Of a stretch of DNA of 64,000 bases, positions 1 to 11,945 are shown in pieces (within the stretch, counting starts at the first letter, position 1; every line of letters starts with the position of its first letter). The notes under the pieces were generated by a model. That model worked only from the letters and a program-made list of their open reading frames with translations, was not told where the DNA came from and did not search any database. The translations under genes and the position numbers were made by a program. Origin of the DNA: Nemania diffusa (taxonomy: Eukaryota; Ascomycota; Sordariomycetes; Xylariales; Xylariaceae); NCBI GenBank assembly GCA_038501195.1, contig JBBPUQ010000007.1, positions 124,001 to 188,000 of the forward strand, written 5' to 3'.

Positions 1-676
1 AGATCAGTAAGACATGTATAGAGTTAGATGTCCCCGGCATCTTGCCGCGAGTCTCTTTCATCCTCATACGGTAGTAAGAGATGCCGGTAGAGTGAAGTAC
101 TAGGTAGATATGATAGACCTGTTATTAGCTTCAATTTTACACTGTTCGTGCGCCGATCAGCTTGTACCTAGGTACCTAGTTAAACCCAGCCATTCTAAAA
201 ATGAATATCATCGATAATCAAATATATCACATGCATGCCTGTTTGCAAAAGGTACATAAACTACATAAGCCATCAAGTTTCCCAATATCGAATTATTTCA
301 TCTTATCTTATCTATACAGCATTAGGTAAAGTACCTATACCTAGCCAAGGAGCTTGGTGGACAATCAAATCACCAAAAACTTGGTCTTGGCGCTATTAGT
401 AGTATCACATTACCAAATCGCATCGATATGTGCACATAGGCACAAGTATAGCGATTAGGTCATATCAATAGTTAGACCTTCAAATGAAACCAGGCCATAA
501 AACACAACATAGCATGTAGCGGTACCGTAAACAAGGCGATGCGCTATGACGAGTCAGAAGAACAACAATGCACCTAATGAAGAGTATCACATGGCTAGCT
601 AGCCATACCAGCTGCTTTCCAACGCCTTCCCTGAAATACTGCCCGACATCCTTGACCACTACGAGCTAGCGGTATT
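1..676. other. Noncoding flank
   Basis: No convincing coding sequence is seen. The stretch is AT-rich and holds the 3' flank of the PDAP1-like gene that starts further right on the minus strand. A palindromic TAGGTACCTA core lies at about 169-178, a motif that recurs in other spacers of this window. Confidence 0.6.
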
Positions 677-1677
677 TCATTTCTTGCCCTTCTTAGTGGT
701 TTTCCCGAGCGCAGCCTCCCGTCTCTTCGCCTCCTTGGCCTCCCGCTCCGTCTGTCGCTCCTTTTCTAGGGCTTCTTTCTCTTCTTTCTCGGCCTAGATA
801 TCACGGTTAGATCACTATTAAGTACGTAATGAATTGCCCTAAGATATGGATGGGTATGCGTATATCCCTACGTAGAATGACGCAGGCGTAAGCAGAAATA
901 CGTACTAGCTTTCGAGCCGCGTCGGCTTCTCGCTTCTCGCGAATCAGTTGTAGACGAGCCATGTCGGCCTTGGCCTCGTCCGTCTTGCCCTCAGCGTGCA
1001 GTTTGCGGTAGCGCTCTGCAGCTTGCTTCTTCTCGAGAGCCTCGCGCTCCCTTCGGCTCAGGTTTGTGCTGTTGACCGAGAGCTTGCTGACGGCCTCGGC
1101 GGCGGCGTCAACACCCTCTTGCGGCGGTGGAGCTCTCGTCTGTTGGCGCGAGGCCTTGGAGTGGTTGGGGTTGGCGGGCATGTCATCGTCTTCCTCCGAC
1201 TCGTCATCGCTAGGGAGATCGCCGACCTGGACCTGCCCCTTCTGTCTCCGCGCCACGGCGGCGTCCTTCTGGGCTTTCTTGGCGGCCTTGCGCTCCTCGC
1301 GGGTCAGTTCTTGTTGGGCTTGAGAGGGTCCCGCGTCTGAGTCGTCATCCGAGTCCTCCTCGGAATCTTCCTCGGAATCTTCCTCGCTGTCGTCGTCTTC
1401 ATCGTCGTCTTCGCCCTTGCCACCCCTTTTCTTCTGAGCACCTTCGCTCCACATGCTGATCTCGTTTCCATCGGCATCGAGCGGTCGGAGATCTCGCGAG
1501 AAATGCTTTCCACCTGTGTGTGTGTTCTAGTTAGCCGAGATTTATTGTTCGCAATAGCGACGGAAGCGCGCGATAGTTTTGTGTCTAAATATACGAACCT
1601 CCTCTAGTGAACTTCTTAAATTTTCCACCGCGACCGCGGGAGTTGGCGCCAGGTGCTGCTGCTCCTCGTGGCGGCAT
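677..1677 (-). CDS. PDAP1/HASP-type 28 kDa heat- and acid-stable phosphoprotein homologue
   Basis: Three exons on the minus strand, 1677..1599, 1513..906 and 793..677, join in frame to give 267 residues. The start reads [10 protein letters not shown] followed by a Gly/Arg/Lys-rich stretch ([13 protein letters not shown]). A long Asp/Glu/Ser run follows, then the conserved PDAP1 core with [34 protein letters not shown] and a highly charged C-terminus ending in TTKKGKK. This order (basic start, acidic middle, charged helical C-terminal core) is that of the PDAP1/HASP28 family (casein kinase substrate domain). Animal members bind RNA or growth factor; the fungal role is not established. The introns have gttcgt and gtacgt donors and both junctions restore family residues (RG|GK and RKL|AEKEEKE). 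The protein is probably cytosolic or nuclear and largely disordered. Confidence 0.85.
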
Positions 1678-4600
1678 CGTGAAATGATTTGGAAGGATGA
1701 TTGTTAAGAGTTGGTAGGTATTGCAGAGAGCTGGTGCAAAATTTTGGTACCAGCGGCGGAATCAGCAAGTTATAGGTAGCGCACGTGGCGGCGAAAGTGT
1801 GGTTGAGAATGGATGCGATTGATGGTGGGGTGTAAAAAAGATGGTGTTTGGGTCACGGTCGGAGGTGCCCTTTTGTTTATGTTTACCTGTGTTTTATATT
1901 TTAGGTATTTTGTCCAGAGAAAAACCCAAATTAAAGTTTTGGGATGAGTTGGGGGCTCAGTGAGTTACAACAGGGGATAATGATGCCCAAAGGAGAGTTT
2001 GCTGGTTGATGTTCAAAGTTAGAGTTCTTGTGAAATGGCGGGGTAGATAGACTCGATTTGCAACTTTATTATAGCGTTGATTATTGGCTGTTGAATACCT
2101 ACAGGTGGTTGCCTAGGTACCTAGGTACATTACCTATTAAAACGGGAAAACGGGAGGTACCTACATGTAGGTATATGGCTGAATTGTGGCGCTTTAGTCT
2201 GTTCTAGAGAAGCCACTTTCAGTTCCCCACTAAATCGCTGCCTCTTAAAGCCAAATCTGCCCCATGCAATTCCTCTTCTTCTCTTTCTTTTCCTCATCAT
2301 AAAACAAAGAACCAAACCTTCATATTCACTCTGGCTTTCGCTCTTTTCAATGGCAGGTCTTGGAGGGGAAATTGGAGGAGAGAGGAATGAATTTTATCTA
2401 AAATTTCGATCACTTACCCTCTGGCCCGTTGCAGCTCGCTGCCGTTGGGTACCAGAGAAATTTTCGTATCGATACATGCACACACACACAAAAGTCGCTA
2501 GATTGTAGAGTATCCGCAGAGCACTACCAACTCCACGTCACGCTTCTCTGCAGTGATCAAATTGAAGCACCTCTCAAATGAGAATGATGCGACCGCGAGA
2601 GACGACATGGCTGTTTGGGATTAGGGCATTGTATTCTACCCATGTGCTTATTAAGCATGTAAATCCTGCCATGTAGGCTCATTATGCTACTTGCATATGA
2701 CATGACACTTTCGGCAAAATCACTATGTTCTTCCCACATCTATGTGATAGATATAGGTAAGACAGTTACTATTACACGTTAGCATTAAAGTACAACTGTC
2801 CTAGCCTACCATGCAGTCGGCTTATAGTAGTACAGGCCAAATCAATTATGTTGCTCAAGATGTTGTGTCCGAGTCAATATCATCAACATAACATTGACGA
2901 CAGATAAATGTTCCTCGACTAATAGGCATGAGTCGCCTATGCGTATAGCAATAAGTTCGAGTTAGAGTTCGTAGGAAGATAATACAGTCGGGTGAACTGG
3001 TATAACTGCGTGTGCGGCAGAAAATGCGCTTGAGTTGATTAAATAGGCGATCATAGCGAGGCCGGGGTTAGGATCGAGTCATTGATAAACTCCCCGAAAA
3101 TCCTATTTAATGTTTCTGACATACTACACATGCTTATCTACTAGCAAAGATATATAATCCTCTATTAACACTAGCAGGGGTCCTGTGAACCGACATATGC
3201 CTCGAAGCATCCCTCCAAGCCCACGATACTATCACGAGACGAGATATAGGTAGGTAATTAGATAGTGTCTATTCAACTTTCGATCTCAATATTGATATGG
3301 AAGGTGGAGCACGGTTATTTCGCAGAAAGTATCGGATCATACTTAAATTATAATAACCATACCTGTTCCGCGAGGGACCTGTTATGGTCTAATATTCTGA
3401 AAATTTATCAGTTAAATGTTGCTTGATTCTAAGTTGAGGGTCTTAGGCTGTGTTGGTTACATGTGAGATTCTTCTTTCTTTGTTAGTACAACCCGGTTGC
3501 AGAATTAGAGATAGGATTTGGCTCTTACCATTGTATAAAAAGGAAGGGAGATACGGATATTAGGGAGGGAAGAGCCACACAAGAAAAGCGCTCAAAAGAA
3601 AAGAAAAAAAAAATAGCCCACCACCTCAGAACTGGTTGATTTCATAGCAGAGTACCTAGAAGGACCACCTCAAGCAGACATGGACGTGATCTAGCCTGCT
3701 CAACACGCGAACATCAATTGTCATCATGTGGTGGTGGGGGTCAGTAGAAAAGCCAGCGCAGACAGGATTTGAACCTGAGACCTAGAGTGTAAGATTATGG
3801 GAATAGTCTTTAACCACTTGGCCGCGGTGCCTTCTTTGTTGCTTGGTTGGGGGTTCAGAGCTACTTATGTACCTTGTCTGACTCAAGATTGGGACGCCGG
3901 GCAAGTATGTTGCCGACTGGGTTGTGATCAAGGCCTGTGGCCGGGGTGATGGTATATGTACGGCGACAAGATTATCAAAACTAAGCCACAGAGGTATGAG
4001 GCACTGAAAGAGACTATCATAATTCCATTTTCACACTTGCTGTGATTATAACTCTTTGCTCATTTGAAGCTCTCTGGTTCCTTTTGTAACTTGTTGGGGC
4101 ATTATATTCCAAAATGAAGGGCATATAAAACCGCAGTGATATAGATGATCCAAATAATACACCTCCACTGCTTGTTTGATGCATATAGTATATATGACAT
4201 AGCTCTTCAAAACGTTTCTGTTAGAGATATATCTACTCTCCCCCAGTCTTCCCTCAGCTGCGACCTAAAAGGAGTCAGCGTAGCCCTTGCTTTTAGCCCC
4301 AACAGCAAATTGGCTGATGACACATTCGAAGTCAGGAGTCATTTTACTTTAGATTTAGAAACTGAAGTGCAAGACTAGTCAAGCTTTGAGTTAGAGTATG
4401 GAATTTAGTAGTTGAGATTAAGTGGTTGTCCCTCTTGGTCTGGGCTATGTTTCTTTTCTACTTCCATAAGAGACTCTATTGCCTGTCGTATTATCTACGT
4501 TGTTAATTCTTTGGTATTATTCTCTCAATGCTTTAAAAAAACCTTAAATAGCATCTAGGGACACAGATATCGCGTAGTGATGATATATATATGTTAGTAA

Positions 4601-5754
4601 AAGGGTTTGCGGTTAAGGCATCCATTTTTCTAGATGATGAAAGAAAATAGTTGAGTGAGATAACAATATTGTACTAGAAAGGGGGGGAGAAGGAAATTTA
4701 TTATTTTATAAAATGAGTAATTAATAATATATATGCCATCTGCTAATATTAGGCTTACTTTCCTTGTCACTCTTACCGGTTCATATATGATTTAGTAACT
4801 CCCTTTCCTATCAATAACGAGCTCCTAAGGTAGTTACAGCTGGTTGCTAATTTAATCACTGGTATTGCGTATATTATTACTATCTTGTTAGAGGTACAGC
4901 TACTGTATCGTACGTATCCCCTCCCTAGTGCTGCTTAGAGTCGTAAAAATACTGTGACGGGGGAAAAACGACGCCGTTAATACTCCTGCAGTATTAACGG
5001 TATATATTGTACGCGACAAATACTTTATATTTAGGATTACAGGTGTAATACGCAAATAGATATCGGCACATTGGCCATTCATCTATATGATATATACATC
5101 CTTACACTCCTTGGATACGTGTTACATATGATTTTAGCTCATCTACATAGGCCATTTTCCTATAGGGGCCACCTATGTGAAAAGAAACCTGACTTTGGAA
5201 TTTGCAGTTCATGAGTGAAGGTTGAAAAGACTCATAAGTAGAAAGGTAAGATACCCTTCAACGGGCAAAAGTTAAGCAATAAAAAGAGAGGTTTATAGTA
5301 AAGCCTTGATATTTGGAATGGGTTTCTATTAACTGGTGGACAAACTAAGTGCCCTAGACAACATTCATGTACTCGAAGTTAAAGCGGTAAAGCGATACAA
5401 GTGGAGTTTAATATCACGCAACAAGATCAGTCACCTGGTGAAAGGGAGAGTAATAAAATCTATACACTAGTACAAGGGCGCGGGATCAACCCATGGAACC
5501 GTCCGCGCGCCATGACAACGGTAGTTATCATCATTACCACTCTCCAGCGCCTCATACTCCGTATATCATCAGGGGGGTTTTTGGCACGATCAACCTTTCA
5601 CAGGAATGAGATGGTCTGACTATACGCATTTAATACCGGACCACCACCGCCGCCACCGCCGTGGGATTTCCCGGGTCTAACTCTGGTGCGCGTTTGTTTG
5701 ATAGATAGGTGTACGAGTGGCATAACCTTTTAATGTACAATATAGGGGGTGTAT
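1678..5754. other. Long AT-rich intergenic region without a supported gene
   Basis: About 4 kb between the PDAP1-like gene and the acyl carrier protein gene. Only short open frames of 60-80 codons occur, with no recognisable domain and with composition expected of AT-rich noncoding DNA. It contains a CA/TG microsatellite near 2478-2491, a palindromic run of TAGGTACCTA units at 2112-2127, and the tRNA-like relic at 3752-3831. From about 4,500 to 5,400 the sequence is very AT-rich with many TA steps, which could reflect decayed mobile DNA altered by RIP, but no terminal repeats or transposase remnant could be read. Confidence 0.6.
3752..3831 (-). pseudogene. tRNA-like relic (class II-like, degenerate)
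   Basis: The minus strand reads GGCCAAGTGGTTAAAGAC like a Ser/Leu-type D arm, a possible seven-base loop TTCCCAT (anticodon position CCC) on an imperfect GACTA/TAATC stem, a long variable region, and a near-perfect T arm around CAGGTTCAAATCCTG. The acceptor stem does not pair well (GGCACCG against TCTGCGC) and the anticodon stem has a mismatch. This suggests a decayed tRNA gene or tRNA-derived element, not a working tRNA. A covariance-model scan would settle it. Confidence 0.4.
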
Positions 5755-6623
5755 TTAGTTGGCGTCGGGTTGGCTCAGGATGTAGTCGACAGCCTGGTTA
5801 ACTGTTGAAGGCGTCGTGTTAATTAGAAGATCGTGAGAATGATACTATAGAAATAGATGGGCGGAAAAGCAAGAAATTCACGTACCACTGTGAATAGCAT
5901 CCGCATCCTTATCAGGAATCTCGATGCTGAACTCCTGCTTGGTGTTAGCTATTGAACTACATGTCCGACTATTTGTCGATAAGAGGGCCCTGGAGAAACA
6001 ATTCGCTAAACCCCCTATATGCCGGATGATTCCGTACCTCTTCTATCGCCATGACAACCTCTACTGTGTCCAAGCTGTCGAGAGCAAGGTCGTTTGAGAA
6101 GTGAGCGTTGGGCTTAATCTGCTTTGTATTAGTGGACCCGACTAATAAACCGAGCGAGAGTGGCTTCGTACGTTGGCTGGGTCGTTGACCTGCAAGACAT
6201 AAAGTTAGCATCCACTTCCTCTTCACCATCATGCCAAGTACTGTTCGTTTTCCATATGCGCTGATGAACGCACTGCCTCGGCCGAATGTCCTTTCCCTTC
6301 GCTCCACATGGCAATGCAACCATGTATGGTAGAGTAGTATTTCCGAAACCAAGGTAACACACGAAATGGTATGGTCATCTAGAATAAGGCCGGCTCACCT
6401 TATCGAAGCCGCTCAAAATGCCCATAATACGGCCCTCCACCTCTTCCTTTTTCAAGCCACCACCGGCAGAGTACATCCGTACGGCGGGGACGGCGACGAT
6501 TCTTGACGTAGGCGCGAAAGCGGCAGCGGCTCTAGGGATGGCAAAGGCGGACCGGGTGGCAACAGGTCGCGCAGCGGCACGGGACACCGTGACGGCGGAT
6601 CGAAGGATGGCGGACCGGAACAT
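5755..6623 (-). CDS. Mitochondrial acyl carrier protein (complex I-associated, NDUFAB1 type)
   Basis: Five exons on the minus strand (6623..6399, 6189..6172, 6118..6038, 5934..5886, 5801..5755) give 139 residues. The first 50 or so are an Arg/Ala-rich mitochondrial targeting sequence. The carrier domain has the phosphopantetheine site in NDLALDSLDTVEVVMAIE, where the Ser of DSL carries the cofactor, followed by EEFSIEIPDKDADAI and a C-terminal helix ending YILSQPDAN. Family knowledge: mitochondrial ACP serves type II fatty acid and lipoate synthesis in the matrix and is a subunit of respiratory complex I. The second exon is only 18 nt (codons VNDPAN). Each junction keeps the frame and restores conserved residues (FDK|VNDPAN|IKPNAHF, AIEE|EFSIEI). 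It lies next to the complex I 23 kDa subunit gene on the same strand. Confidence 0.93.
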
Positions 6624-7469
6624 TTCAACGGTATATGTGTATGTATATGCCTCAATTGAATGAAGTGGTAGCCGAGGAGAGGTACGGCGAAGTGCAAGTG
6701 GAAGTGGTGCGTAGGTGGTGGAGTTGTTGGTGATGGTGGCGGTCGGAAGTGGGCGGAGTCTCGAGGTTGAGAATTGAGGCGGGCAAAGAGAGCTTCCAAT
6801 GATGGACGAAGGTGGTCATGATAAATTTCTCGTCCCAGGCACTATCTAAGTATCGAGGTATCCGAGCTTAGTCCCGCCGAGCTAGCGGTCTTCGGGGGAT
6901 AGCTACACGTGACTTATAGTGATGCAGAGTACCGGACTTATATAGATTGTAGGTGATACGGACAGGTGCGAAGTGGGGGTAGCGAGACTAGGCTAACCAA
7001 TTCCAATATAACATCTTTTCAACATAGGTATTCTGTACAGTGTCGACAATTGACGCCTACCAAAGAAAGGGACTTCGACAGGAAAAAAGATGTTTTATTC
7101 GCAATAGTGGTCTGTAGCCGTACAGAAGATAGCTGAAACTCTTTTCTACCACTTGCTAGCCAATATCTAACACTAAGCTACATATATGCGTATAGAGCCT
7201 TCGGTAAGATATAATAGTAAAATACTAACACGCTTTTATAGTCGCATTTTTGGAATGACTAGTAATACTACTACTATGTTGCAGGTAGCCCGTCATTCGG
7301 ACAAAGACAAAAATAAATAATAACAGCGCAATTCAAAGACCAGCCGTGCACACCACAAACGAAAGTTGCTTCTCGGGATTCTATGTTAGATATATGTACA
7401 GGACAACCAATAGGCAACTAGCTCCCCTTTCCCAACTTGCCTCGTAACTCTTTTTTTCTTTCTTTTGTT
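6624..7469. other. Spacer between two complex I genes
   Basis: The right part is the 3' flank of the 23 kDa subunit gene, with a T-rich stretch near 7447-7472. The left part is the upstream region of the acyl carrier protein gene. Open frames at 6,450-6,800 overlap the ACP start antisense or out of frame and carry no domain. No gene is supported. Confidence 0.65.
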
Positions 7470-8442
<973 letters not shown>

Positions 8443-8922
8443 GATTGGTGTTGCAATTGGGCGGTAGTTGAGGAGGGGAGAGGTGGAGGGGAGAGGGTTC
8501 GACGACCGAGCTCAATGGCTAGCTAGTAGGAGGAGAGAGAGGCGAACATCCATCAGAGCTAAGCTTTGAGGTCATGATCGAGTTTGGGGCTTTTTTGGTG
8601 GAGTCTAGCACTGTCAATTACAAAAGCGAAGTTGTGATTGGTCCGTCCACCCGGTATAGAGGAACCTGTCACTGAACCTATTGCCAAGCCACTTTACTGT
8701 ACACTGTCTAACCCACTACCATAAGCAAGCCACAACTGAGCAAGCCACAGTCTTCAGCACTCAGTGCATTTTGAAGCCAAAACCGGCGCATTGCATCTGG
8801 ATATCACATGTCATAGTTGTATTTCATATTTAAAGCTTTATTCTGTCTCTTTTTTTTTTTCATTATTCAAACAACCGTTTTTTATAAATTAAAATCGCAA
8901 CTTAAATAATTACTCTCCAGCT

Positions 8923-8966
<44 letters not shown>

Positions 8967-9526
8967 TATGCGCACGTATGAGCCTTTATATCATTATCTA
9001 CAGTTGTAAAGACTCGGGTGTTAATGAACCACTATTATGACATCTGGAATGTACACCATTCGACTTATACAAATAAACACTCGGGTTGCATATAATTATT
9101 CTAGAGACTCCATCGAAATAAAATATGAATTCAAGATTAGGTTTCAGACTCGGTGGTGACAATCTCAACTTACAGAATACCCATATGTGCCTCTGGTGCT
9201 AATGTCATGTTGTTACTAGACGATGGGAAAAAGTCCAACAGAATTACTTGTAAAAATAGATTCAGATGCTGATAATGATAATAACAAAACTAACGCCCTA
9301 GCGATGTAAGCTCGCGACGTTTGCACGATCGATCGACTGCTTGTCCTCCGTAACCCTTTCCTTGTAATGTAAAATCAAAACCACCTGAACTCCAAATACC
9401 CTCATTCCACGGATCTCGTATAGTCATTCTTATTCTCATTCTCACTCTCATTCTCACCACCACACCCCTTTCCCTCCCCTCTCATCCCATCCTCAAGACA
9501 TAAGAGCACCCCCCCCCCCCCCCCCC
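8443..9526. other. Intergenic region with microsatellites
   Basis: It holds the upstream region of the complex I subunit gene and the 3' flank of the isoaspartyl methyltransferase gene. It contains an (AT)20 run, a tract of pyrimidine repeats (cattctcattctcact type) near 9420-9460, and the poly-C run that touches the methyltransferase stop codon. No coding sequence is supported. Confidence 0.65.
8925..8964. repeat. (AT)20 microsatellite
   Basis: Forty consecutive bases of alternating A and T are seen directly. Such a run is prone to length change and cruciform formation. It lies in a spacer, so no coding effect is expected. Confidence 0.97.
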
Positions 9527-9527
9527 C
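9509..9527. repeat. Homopolymer of 19 C bases
   Basis: Nineteen C bases in a row. Its last base is also the last base of the TAG stop codon of the minus-strand methyltransferase gene, so the mRNA would carry a G run directly after the stop. Homopolymer length here may be a sequencing or assembly uncertainty. Confidence 0.93.
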
Positions 9528-10306
9528 TACGTCCCCGGCGCATCCGTCAACGGCACATACCTCACCCCATAAAGCCTCTTCTTCTCCACCTTCCCCTGCT
9601 CGTCCTTATCCACGACCCAGATATACTGCTCCCACCGACTCCCCTCATCCTCCACCGGGATAAACATGCGCCCCGGCCTCCTCAGCTGCCCAACCAGCTC
9701 GCCATGCAGCTCCGCCGCCGCCGCGCCCACATGGATAGCGTCCCAGCCCTGCGCGTCGTTCTCGTCCGCCGCACCACCGACCTTGGTCTCGCTCCCAGCC
9801 CCCTCGGGCTCCACCCACCCCTTCCTTCCGTCGCCGACGCGGAACCGCACCCGACCAGAGGCAAGCAGGGCGCGCCCCTCGGCGGTCTTCCGCATGTTGG
9901 ACTCGCCCAGCGCGCGCAGGGCGTCGATGTGCTCCAGCCCGACGACGACGGCGTCGGCGCCCGCGAGCTCGGCGAAGATGTGCGTGAGGTAGCCGCTGCC
10001 GCTGCCCACGTCCAGCACGCGGCGCGGGCGCGGACGACCACTACCACCACTACCACTAGTAGTAGAAGTACCAGGGAGCAGGAAGGGGAGGAGGGACTCG
10101 GTGGCGTTGGCGTGCATGTGCGGCGCGCTGATGGTGGCCTTGTGCCCGATGGACTGGGGCGAGTCCTCGTAGGGGGAGGAGGGCGCGTAGTGCGCGCGGT
10201 CGACGGCCAGGAAGGCGCGCTTGACGGCGTCGGTGGTTATCATGCCGTTTGTGCAGAGGTTTTCCACGAGGGAGGCGTTGCTGCGGCCGGAGCTGCGCCA
10301 GGCCAT
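9527..10306 (-). CDS. Protein-L-isoaspartate O-methyltransferase
   Basis: A single exon of 259 residues. The PCMT family blocks are clear: start MAWRSSG and NLCTNGMI, DRAHYAP, YEDSPQSIGHKATISAPHMHA (family substrate and cofactor loop), the SAM-binding motif VLDVGSGSGYLTHIF, VVGLEHI, WDAIHVGAAA and LRRPGRMFIPV. The enzyme uses S-adenosylmethionine to methylate L-isoaspartyl residues in damaged proteins so that they can return to aspartate; it is usually cytosolic. There is a Gly/Ser/Thr-rich insertion at about residues 79-88, just before the SAM motif. The length is slightly above the usual 225-250. No intron is needed. Confidence 0.95.
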   Translation of the reverse strand: MAWRSSGRSNASLVENLCTNGMITTDAVKRAFLAVDRAHYAPSSPYEDSPQSIGHKATISAPHMHANATESLLPFLLPGTSTTSGSGGSGRPRPRRVLDVGSGSGYLTHIFAELAGADAVVVGLEHIDALRALGESNMRKTAEGRALLASGRVRFRVGDGRKGWVEPEGAGSETKVGGAADENDAQGWDAIHVGAAAAELHGELVGQLRRPGRMFIPVEDEGSRWEQYIWVVDKDEQGKVEKKRLYGVRYVPLTDAPGT

Positions 10307-11085
10307 TTTGAGGGTGTTGGGGAGGAAGATGGTGATGAGAAGGACGATGAGGATGAGGATGGGCGTTATGTGGTGGTTTGTGTTGTTTGTTGGGAATGCC
10401 CTCGAATGCGAGTTGGATTGGAGTGGCGTTGTGGTGATGATGTAACTTGAGGTAGAGCCTATCTAGGTAGATAGATAGTCGAGGGGATGTGTCGATGCGG
10501 GGATAGTGGGATGGAAAATCCGGGGTAGGTACGTAGTTATTGATAGGTAGGTGCAATAGGTACTTATTTGAGTAGATGTAGATAAATAGATAATTCAAGA
10601 GCTACCTAGTTTATTGGCGTGAATTGAGTTATTATCGTACTAACACCTGGTCATTTTAAATAAATATTTGACGAAGAGAAAGATTCTAGATAACTTACAG
10701 GTTGCGGTTGGAGATAATTGTCTCTCGTCTTTGGAGAAGCACTTACACCATGAAATGAATGCGGGGTTGGTTACGTTAGTTGTACATTTGGAGAACCTTG
10801 ATGCTTTCGTCATAAGCACTTCATATTACAATCTTAGAGAAGTAATAGTAAATAATCTCTTTGATTTTCCCATTAACTTCTCGTCTGAATCAAATCCGCA
10901 ATCGCGGAATCTGTCCTATCATATCATACATTCATGCACCTTATATATGCATATGCTGTAATTTGATTTACACATGGACCATTAATTCCTAACAACCAGG
11001 ATGAATAATATTCAACAGCTTGTCTTATCTAAATACCCATGTCTTCTTCTGCTTTTACATATTTTAAAAGCCACAGACAAAGTTG
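10307..11085. other. Intergenic region
   Basis: The left 300 bases are the upstream region of the methyltransferase gene, with repeated TAGGTA/TACCTA words. An AT-rich 97-codon open frame at 10668-10961 shows no domain and is not accepted as a gene. Confidence 0.6.
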
Positions 11086-11945
11086 TCAGAACAGGTCCAG
11101 CTTGGTCATATGTTGGAACTCCTGAATGTTTTTCGTCGTCTGGTTCCAGCACCACATCGGATCTGGCATCTTGGGCACGAACATGGCAAACCCGTCACCC
11201 GTCTCGTCACCCAGGAGTCGCACCGTGATGGATATCACCGTGAGCAGCCGCTGGTCCAGCACCTCTTGGACATACCCGCGCCCGAACACGTGGTCCGCCA
11301 TCTCAACGCTGTTCTGCGCGTCGTCCCGGAACCGCTTCGACTGCCCCCATGTCATCGTCCCGCTCCACGCGTACGGCTTCGCCTGGCGGAAGACGGCGTC
11401 GAGGTCGGTGGGCAGGCGGTAGTCGAGGGCTTCTTCTCTGCTCACACGGGATATATGTTTAGTGCATGAACCATTGTCCCGCTTCTTCGCCGTGTGAGAG
11501 AGAGACGGTGTGATCGTGATTGGTTGTAGGCAAAATCTAGGTAGAGAGGAACCGCACCGACTTACAGCTTCATGCGCACCAGGATCTCGTCCTTCATCGT
11601 CACCCGCGTGGCGCCGACCTCCTCGTGCCGGTACACCTCGACGACGGCGTGCAGGTAGTGCATGATGTACTTGGCGCGGTGGCGCTTGATGTCGGCCTCG
11701 ATGGCGCGCACCTGCCGCTTGTGCGACGGCGAGAAGTCGTCGAACAGGCTCTGGTCGTGGTAGTACTCGGCGTGCGCGTAGATGATGCGCGTGATGTCCT
11801 TGTGCCATTGGTGCTGCAGCACCGACTTGACCGTGTCGAAGGGCAGCTCCCCGAGGACGCGGAGTGCTGACTGGTGTTCTTCTAGAGGCAGCTTGCAGAT
11901 TGCGCAAGCCATTTTACTTGCGATCGAAGATGCAAAAAACGACAA
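11086..11945 (-). CDS. Conserved-looking protein of unknown function
   Basis: Two exons (11945..11566 and 11437..11086) give 243 residues from the first Met, or 232 from the second (MACAICKLP), which is a plausible start. I do not recognise the family. The coding evidence is strong GC-rich third positions over both exons and an intron (gtaagt donor, gagcag acceptor) that joins RMK-L-EEALDYRLP in frame. The N-terminus has a Cys-x-x-Cys pair (CAIC). The rest looks helical and soluble, with many His, Tyr and charged residues (QHQWHKDITRIIYAHAEYYHD, KDEILVRMK) and no signal peptide or membrane segment. The C-terminus ends MTKLDLF. No function is assigned. Confidence 0.65.

Noticed and set aside
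4145..4378. 77-codon frame in the AT-rich spacer
   Set aside because: No domain, no codon bias of neighbouring genes, no splice structure; probably chance.
9666..10450. Long plus-strand frames opposite the isoaspartyl methyltransferase gene
   Set aside because: They are Arg/Ala/Val-rich translations of GC-rich antisense codons and show no domain; the minus-strand protein is clearly real.
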